Origin: Maylandia zebra
Lineage: Eukaryota > Chordata > Actinopteri > Cichliformes > Cichlidae
Direction of reading: 5' to 3'
DNA length: 64,000 bases
NCBI RefSeq assembly: GCF_041146795.1
Contig: NC_135175.1
Coordinates: 32,488,136-32,552,135 of the forward strand
Below are positions 57,901-64,000 of the stretch, piece after piece. The position numbers and the translations under genes were made by a program. The notes under the pieces were generated by a model. The model saw only the letters and a program-made list of their open reading frames with translations. It was not told where the DNA came from and did no database searches. Each line of letters begins with the position of its first letter. Position 1 is the stretch's first letter.

Positions 57901-60900
57901 CGTTTGAACAAGGAGTGGAAGAAAAGGCCAATAAGAGGGACTGCTTGTATTATTTGGAGCAGTTTACAACAGGACAGCCGAGAGAGCTGGTACGCAGTTG
58001 TCAACATATGGCTGCAGGACAAGGCTATATACAAGCAAAGCAACTGCTCAAAGAACACTTTGGAAATGAATATAAAATTGCAACTGCTTATATTGACAAG
58101 GCGTTATCTTGGCCTGCAATTAAAAATGAAGATGTGAAATCATTGCAAGCATATTCCCTTATGTGGGAGTTGTAATGTCATGAAAACATTGCAACATATG
58201 CAGGAACTGGACATGCCAGTGAACATGAAAATCATTTTGTGCAAGTTGCCATATAAAATGAGAGAGAAATGGCGAGCGTTTGCATATGATATATTGGAAA
58301 CCTCTAAACACAGAGCTCGGTTTCAAGATTTGGTTGCATTTATTGAAAGGCAGGTGAAAATTCTTTCGGATCCTTTGTTTGGGGACATTCAGAATGTAAC
58401 GTCAACAATCCCTGTCTCAAAGGTTGACAACAGACTGAAGTCACAACCAATCAAACAAATTAAAGGGAACAGCTTTGCTGCTACAGCCACACCCATGAAC
58501 ATGAATAAAACCTACAGCACGGAAAGGCTGATTACTACAACAAGCCATGACTTTACAGTAAAGCCATCTTGTGTCTGCTGTACTCAACAACACACACTGG
58601 AGGAGTGTCAACAGTTTCGGCGGAAGAAGCACAGAGACAAAATGCTTTTTCTAAAGGAGAAAGGGCTGTGTTTTGGTTGCTTAGGTGCTGGGCACATAAG
58701 CAAGGACTGTGCTAAGCGTTTGATATGTAGAACGTGTGGTAAAGGTCATCCCACTGTCCTCCATATTGATAACAATGGTGTAATCCCTGAATGCTATGGA
58801 GAGCCCTCCTCTTCAAAGAATGTAAAAACTTGTGGTCATACAGGGGCCGGAAGAGAAAGCGGTTTGCTTTCCATTCTGCCAGTTCAAATAAAGTCTGTTA
58901 AAGGTAGTCATGTCATACAGACATATGCTTTTTTTAGATCCTGGCAGTTCAGCTAGCTTCTGTTCAGAGCACCTCATGCAAAAGCTAAATCTTGTGGGCA
59001 AAAGAACTCAATTCCTGTTACAAACGATGGGTCAAGAAAAGGTAGTCTCTGCCCACTCACTTACTGGTCTTGAAGTTTCTGGTTTAGGCAGAAATGCCTT
59101 CTATGAACTTCCAGAAATCCTAACACAGGAAAGGATGCCTGTCACCACGGATAACTTCGTAAAGGAAGAAGATCTGATCAGGTGGCCATATCTGTCAAAG
59201 GTTCAAATTCCCCACATAATGGCTAATGTGGACCTGTTGATTGGATGCAACGCTCCCAAGTTATTGGAACCATGGGAGGTCATTCATAGCCAGGGGAATG
59301 GCCCATATGCTATAAGAACAGCATTGGGTTGGGTCATAAATGGGCCCATGGAAGATGGTAAAAGCAACTTGGACAGCGAGCACCCACCAACAGTTGTAAA
59401 TAGGATATCTGTTTGTAAGCTGGAGGAGATGTTGAAAAGTCAATATAACTATGACTTTAATGAAAGGGTTACAGAGGAAAAGGGTTTGTCAAGGGAGGAC
59501 CTTAAGTTCATGAAGATCATGGAAAAATCTGCAACAATGGAAGACGGACACTACTGTTTGAAGTTACCTTTTAAAAAGGACAACATAAAGATGCCAAACA
59601 ATTTCTCCATAGTTAAACAAAGATTGCAAAGTCTACAACGAAAACTTCTCAACAATGAACAGTTGCATAAAGAATATAAAAACTTTATGGACGAGATGAT
59701 AAGTAATGGATATGCAGAGCAAATACCTTCACAGCATCTGTCTTGCGAAAATGGAAAGAAGTGGTACATTCCTCATCACGCAGTTTACCATCCCAGAAAA
59801 CGATCTATAAGAATTGTATTTGACTGTGGGGCATCATTCCAGGGGACATCATTAAACAAGCAGCTCTTACAAGGTCCTAATCTCACAAGCACATTGCTTG
59901 GGGTTTTGCTTAGATTTCGACAGGATCCAGTCGCATTTATGGGTGACATAAAGGCAATGTTTTATCAAGTTAAAGTTGCCAAAGAGGACAGAGACTTTCT
60001 GCGTTTTTTATGGTGGCCAGATGGAGATCTGAGCAAGGACATAATTGAGTTTCGCATGACTGTTCATCTGTTCGGTGCAGTATCTTCCCCGAGCTGCGCC
60101 AGTTTCGCTTTGAGAAAAACAGCTGAGGACAATCAAACTGAATTCCTAGACAAGGTATGTGAAACACTGAAAGAGAACTTCTATGTGGACGACTGTTTAA
60201 AGAGTGTGGCCTCCACCTCAGATGCTGTTGATTTGGTCAAAGATCTTTCAGCACTCTGTCAAAGGGGAGGATTTACACTGACCAAGTGGGTCAGTAACAA
60301 CCGCACCCTGTTGCAAAGTATCTCTGAGGAGCAAAGGGCTAAAGACTTGAAAGAATTAAATCTTGACAGAGACAAACTTCCGGTAGAAAGAGCTCTGGGC
60401 TTGCAGTGGTGTGTGGAAACTGATACATTCAACTTCAAAATGGATATCCCTCAAAAATCCTGTACTAGGCATGGAATGTTATCAATATCAAGTTCCATTT
60501 ACGATCCATTGGGATTTCTTGCACCAGTCCTGCTGCCTGCCAAAGGAATGCAGCAGGAGCTTTGCAAAAGGAAACTGGGATGGGATGAACCAATACCCCA
60601 AACCATGTTGCAAAGGTGGAAAGGTTGGCTCAGTGATTTGCAAAGGCTTTCCCATTTCAAGGTTAAAAGGTGTATACAACCAAGAGAGTTTGGACCTCTC
60701 TCACATGCACAGCTACACCATTTTTCAGATGCTGGTGAATCTGGATATGGAACTGTGTCATATCTGCGCATGCAAGATAATAGGAAATCCATCCACGTCG
60801 CATTCTTGATGGGCAAGGCAAGAGTAACACCTCTAAAACCTGTCACTATTCCACGTCTGGAACTAACAGCTGCTGTAGTTGCTGTCCGAGTGGATCTCAT

Positions 60901-63848
60901 GTTAAGGGCTCAGTTGAGAGTGAAACTCGAGCAATCTATATTTTGGACAGATAGTACATCTGTACTCAAATATATAATGAATGAGGATAAACGATTCCTT
61001 ACCTTTGTGGCAAACAGAGTCTCATTCATTACAACTGCAACTAAACAATCACAATGGAGATATGTAAGCTCAAAGGAAAATCCAGCAGATGATGCTACAA
61101 GAGGGCTCAAGGCTGGGAACGTTGTTCATAGCAGCCGCTGGTTCGAAGGACCAAGCTTTCTGCAGAAGCCAGAAAGTGATTGGCCAACCAATTTAATGGA
61201 ATGCTCCTTAGAACCAGAGGACCCTGAAGTCAAAGGTGAGGCCACAGTAAATGTTACTCAGCTAAAAGACTTGCTTGATGCTACATGTCAATTGATGGTG
61301 TACTTCTCAGACTGGAGAAGGCTCAAGGTTGCTGTTGCTTGGTTCCTTAGACTAAAGGCAATCCTTCGTTCAATGAGGGATAAGAAAAAAGGACCGCAAC
61401 CTTACTCAGATAACCCAATTTGTAAAAGTACTACAAAGGAGAAAGTAAAGAAACCGCAGCTGTACAGACTATCTTCAAAGGATCTTCTGAAAGCTGAGCT
61501 TGCCATTATTAGATTTTGCCAGCAACAACGATTTGGAGAGGAGATTGCTACGTTGTCAAGTGGGGAAAGTTCTGTGAGCAGGCACAGCTCAATTTATAGA
61601 TTAGATCCTTATCTTGACGATGAAGGCCTCTTAAGAGTTGGGGGACGACTGACAAAGGGCTCCTTACCAGAAGAAACGAAGCATCCCCTTGTTCTTGCAA
61701 AAGATCAACATGTAGCAAATCTCATCCTAAAGCACATTCATCAACAGCTTGGTCATAGCGGTCGTAACCACACCTTATCCACACTAAGGAGAAGATACTG
61801 GATCACAAAGGCCAACTCAGCTGTAAGGAAGGTTATCGCAGAATGTAATTTTTGCAGGAAATATCATGGAAAAGCCTTGGAGCAAAAGATGGCAGATTTA
61901 CCCAAGGAAAGAATTTTGCCAGATAACCCACCATTCACCAATGTCGGAGTTGATTACTTCGGACCTATTGAAGTGAAAAGAGGACGAGGTACAGCTAAAC
62001 GCTATGGAGTCATTTTCACCTGTTTAGCCAGCCGAGCAGTGCACTTGGAAGTGGCTAGCTCTCTAAACACAGATGCCTGCATTAATGCTTTGCGCCGTTT
62101 CGTGAGTCGAAGAGGTCAAGTCGCTCACATCCAATCGGACAATGGAACCAACTTTGTCGGAGCAGACAGAGAGTTAAGGGAGGCTCTTGAATCGCTGAAA
62201 CATACCCAATTGGAATTTGGGAACGGATAATTCGTATGATCAGAAAGATTCTGAGATCCGTTCTTCAGCAACAACAGTTGGACGACGATGGATTAAATAC
62301 GGTTCTATGTGAAATTGAAGCAATTTTAAATGACAGACCCATCACAAAGCTTTCTGATGATCCAAAAGACCTAGAGCCACTTACACCAAATCACATCCTC
62401 CTGATGAAAGGAAAACCATCTTTACCACCCGGACTATTTGACCCTCAGGATATGTATCTGAAGAGAAGATGGAAACAGGCTCAGTACATCTCAGATCTTT
62501 TTTGGAAACGATGGATACGCGAATACCTGCCTTTGTTACAGGAGAGACAAAAATGGAACCAAAAGAAGAAGAATCTAAAACCTGGAGATATAGTCATTAT
62601 AATGGATTCTTCTGCACCACGTGGTTCCTGGCCACTTGGAAGAGTTCTGGAAGCCATTCGTGACAAAAAAGGACTTGTGCGATCTGCACGTTTAAAAACA
62701 AAGACTAATATTCTGGAAAGACCTGTAACTAAACTTTGCTTGTTACATGAGACTGTAATCTAAAAGTGTGTTACTTATGTTTATTTATGTGAATGTATAG
62801 GTCTAAAGTAGACTGTATTAGTGGCTCCTTATTTTCTTTGTGATTAGAATTGCCATGTCTGATAGCCATTTCAATTAGGGGCCGGGGTGTAGGTGCCATT
62901 CTTGGGTTAATACCTTATGTGGTCACTAGAGGTCACCTTTTTCTGTTTTGATTATGTAATGTAAAGGTATTTAAGGTAGACGCACGTAATCGGCGTCAGG
63001 TGTGTCATTGAGAAGGCAAACAGTTTGTGACCGTTGCGCTGTTATGCTATGTCGATACGGAATAAAGACCAAAAAGGACAAGATACATACTGCTGGATTT
63101 ATTGGACTGTGAACATTCATGCATACCAGTGACATCGCGTCACCCCCGTTAACGACCACCTCAGTGGCTTCAAGCGTAGGCTTAGCCTCTACAAGCAGAG
63201 TTGTTCCAAACAGTCAGGCTACAATGACAAGATAAAAATCTAAATACATACCTCACAGTAACTGCACTTGTAGAGTCCCTTTCTGGTGTGGATCTGTTGG
63301 TGTTGTCTCAGGTAACGTGGAGCTTTAAAAGTCTTCTCACACAGGTCACATTTATAAGGTCTCTCCACATTGTGGGTAAACATGTGTTGTTGTAACTGCC
63401 TGTTGGTTATAAACTGTTTGCCACACTGTTCACAGCTGTACACATAATGTCTGGTGTGAATGCGTAGGTGTGCATTTCGACTCTCTATGTGGCTGAAAGT
63501 TTTTCCACACTCGTCACAGCTGTATGCCTTAATTCCAGAGTGGGTAACTAGATGATTCTGTAAGCTCCTACTGTGAGTAAAAGCTCTGCCACACTGATCA
63601 CAGCTGTACGCTTTAACTCCACTGTGGATGAGTTGGTGTGATTTTAGGGCACTCTTCCAGGTAAAAGACTTTCCACACAAGTCACAGCTAAACGCTTTAA
63701 CTCCAGTGTGGATGACCTGATGACGTTTTAGTGACTCCTTCACAGTAAACTTTTTCCCACACTCGTCACAGGTGTGTGTTTTCTCTCTCTTTCTTCTGTG
63801 AGGTTTGTCGGCCTCCTGAGAGCGCTGACTTCTCGCTCCATGTTGGTC
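54383..63848 (-). CDS. Gene D: zinc-finger gene, 5' end outside the window
   Basis: Exon 2 (63848-63252) and exon 3 (54961-54383) are both open and phase-compatible, giving about 391 residues in the window with 12 fingers; the leader exon with the start codon must be to the right of 64000. Intron 2 is enlarged by an 8-kb BEL/Pao element in the opposite orientation. The donor and acceptor themselves are undamaged. No effector domain is visible. Family role: nuclear DNA binding; target unknown. Confidence 0.75.
55234..56294 (+). repeat. 5' LTR of BEL/Pao, split by LINE
   Basis: LTR parts 55234-55265 (32 bp) and 56021-56294 (274 bp) add to 306 bp, the exact length of the 3' LTR. AATAAAG lies at about 56162. 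The LINE between them entered after the BEL element. Confidence 0.9.
55266..56020 (-). mobile_element. L2-like LINE 3' fragment inside the 5' LTR
   Basis: Minus-strand reading 55885-55373 is open for 170 codons: [49 protein letters not shown], ending [15 protein letters not shown]. This is the C-terminal end of an L2/CR1-like ORF2. The tail is (TTAC)n at the left end. Lack of stops suggests a young insertion. Confidence 0.85.
56751..58175 (+). pseudogene. BEL/Pao gag, first part
   Basis: ATG at 56751 ([15 protein letters not shown]). The first third is lysine-rich and predicted coiled-coil; residues about 185-245 ([20 protein letters not shown] and following) form a long charged helix. Residues about 365-430 ([20 protein letters not shown]) match the DUF1759 region of BEL gag. 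The frame ends at TAA 58173, just after AYSLMWEL, where the homologous sequence continues in the next frame ([13 protein letters not shown]). A one-base indel is the simplest reading. Confidence 0.8.
58180..58956 (+). pseudogene. BEL/Pao gag, second part with zinc knuckle
   Basis: Continues gag in the +1 frame: [17 protein letters not shown], then a Cys/His cluster with [30 protein letters not shown] and [13 protein letters not shown] (zinc knuckles typical of BEL gag). It ends shortly after HVIQTYAF, where a run of seven T (58929-58935) puts the reading out of frame with the protease. Confidence 0.8.
58910..62230 (+). pseudogene. BEL/Pao pol: protease, RT, RNase H, integrase (broken)
   Basis: The frame is open for about 1100 codons but has no natural start; it opens in the overlap with gag. 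Protease: [10 protein letters not shown] at residue about 10. [29 protein letters not shown] and the catalytic FYVDD at about 425. Then the Pao-type A17 region ([16 protein letters not shown]) and RNase H ([24 protein letters not shown]). Integrase: [10 protein letters not shown]...CNFCRKYHG zinc site (about 940-985), GVDYFGP (first D, about 1012) and [10 protein letters not shown] (second D, about 1075). The frame stops at TAA 62228, before the conserved third catalytic residue. Confidence 0.9.
62236..62763 (+). pseudogene. BEL/Pao integrase C-terminal part
   Basis: A different frame from pol. It starts next to the [10 protein letters not shown] motif (62218 onward) and continues [33 protein letters not shown], then [17 protein letters not shown] and [13 protein letters not shown], the DUF5641-type C-terminal domain of BEL integrases. 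About 25-40 residues that normally link the second catalytic D to this motif are missing between the two frames. Ends TAA 62761-62763. Confidence 0.8.
62764..62887 (+). other. BEL/Pao 3' untranslated leader to polypurine tract
   Basis: Non-coding sequence after the last stop. It ends with the purine-rich AATTAGGGGCCGGGG directly before the LTR start TGTAGG. Confidence 0.7.
62888..63193 (+). repeat. 3' LTR of BEL/Pao
   Basis: 306 bp, TGTAGG to TCTACA. It carries AATAAAG at about 63060, a likely polyadenylation signal, and a CpG-containing segment (ACGCACGTAATCGGCG). It matches the interrupted 5' LTR except at one position by eye. Confidence 0.95.
63252..63848 (-). CDS. Gene D exon 2 (six fingers)
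   Basis: Same 597-nt length and splice signals as the others. Fingers start [45 protein letters not shown] and KCDLCEKTF; helix residues [40 protein letters not shown] and APRYLRQH. The linker between fingers 1 and 2 is TGVKAFS, not TGERPFS as in gene B and exon 2a (TGEKPFS in exon 2b). The partial seventh finger is YKCSYCE. Confidence 0.9.
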
Positions 63849-64000
63849 CTGCAGTGACAGAGATACAAACAGAGGCAGTGAGTGAAATGCAGTCGTGGAA
63901 CAAACTCAACCTTCAAACTCCCTCCATTAACACTAGTTTTAAACCTGAAGGTGGAGTGTGGCACCAAACACCTTAAAGGTCTCTTATCCCCACCTGCTGG
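63849..64000 (-). other. Gene D intron 1, start
   Basis: Intronic sequence identical or nearly so to that upstream of exon 2 in genes B and C (for example 19785-19936). The leader exon lies beyond the window. Confidence 0.7.

Larger units (their letters stand above)
55234..63193 (+). mobile_element. BEL/Pao LTR retrotransposon in gene D intron 2
   Basis: Flanked by a 5-bp duplication agcag (55229-55233, 63194-63198). Both LTRs are 306 bp once a LINE in the 5' LTR is removed, start TGTAGG and end TCTACA, and differ by eye at one base (A/T at position 7). A purine-rich tract (AGGGGCCGGGG) precedes the 3' LTR. Gag, protease, RT, RNase H and integrase regions follow in BEL/Pao order with no env. 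Three disruptions (about 58165, about 58930, about 62220) make it defective as it stands. Confidence 0.95.

Overview
The window looks like nuclear DNA of a ray-finned fish, probably a percomorph and possibly a cichlid (inference from repeat content and gene family, not tested). It is intron-rich and packed with hAT, L1, L2-like, RTE, Penelope-like, Helentron and BEL/Pao elements. Its only clear host genes are C2H2 zinc-finger genes. I see no rRNA gene, no CRISPR array and no prokaryotic feature.

The backbone is a tandem array of one zinc-finger gene type, all on the minus strand. Each gene has a 5' untranslated exon (exon 0), a short exon 1 that contributes only M-S-S-T-Q-K/E, a 597-nt exon 2 with six fingers, and an exon 3 with up to six more. 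All coding junctions are phase 0, so exons can be duplicated without breaking frame. Gene A (leader exons 7957-8935) runs off the left edge. Gene B (16134-25440) is complete and open, about 409 aa with 12 fingers. Gene C (about 31683-43547) carries two successive exon 2 copies and two in-frame stops in exon 3. Gene D (54383-63848) runs off the right edge. The repeating unit also includes an L2-like LINE fragment upstream of each exon 3 region (14725, 30838, with a remnant near 52773).

Region by region: 1-741 is gene A intron. 742-7930 is a hAT split by an L1, which itself holds a younger truncated L1 and a mini-hAT. 7931-10403 holds the gene A leader exons and promoter. 10412-14724 is a hAT followed by a Helentron-type element that contains tRNA-like modules. 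14725-30837 is unit II (gene B) with an L1/hAT in intron 2 and, in intron 1 and upstream, a LINE tail, a long-TIR element, a Penelope-like fold-back carrying a U6 pseudogene, and an RTE. 30838-52700 is unit III (gene C) with four hAT elements nested in one another. 52750-64000 is unit IV (gene D), whose intron 2 holds a BEL/Pao retrotransposon with LTRs that differ at one position by eye.

The zinc-finger paralogues differ mainly at the predicted DNA-contacting helix positions while their frameworks are nearly constant. That fits diversifying DNA-binding repressors, perhaps aimed at transposons. The function is inferred from the family; nothing in the window shows a target. Nested target-site duplications let much of the insertion order be read directly.
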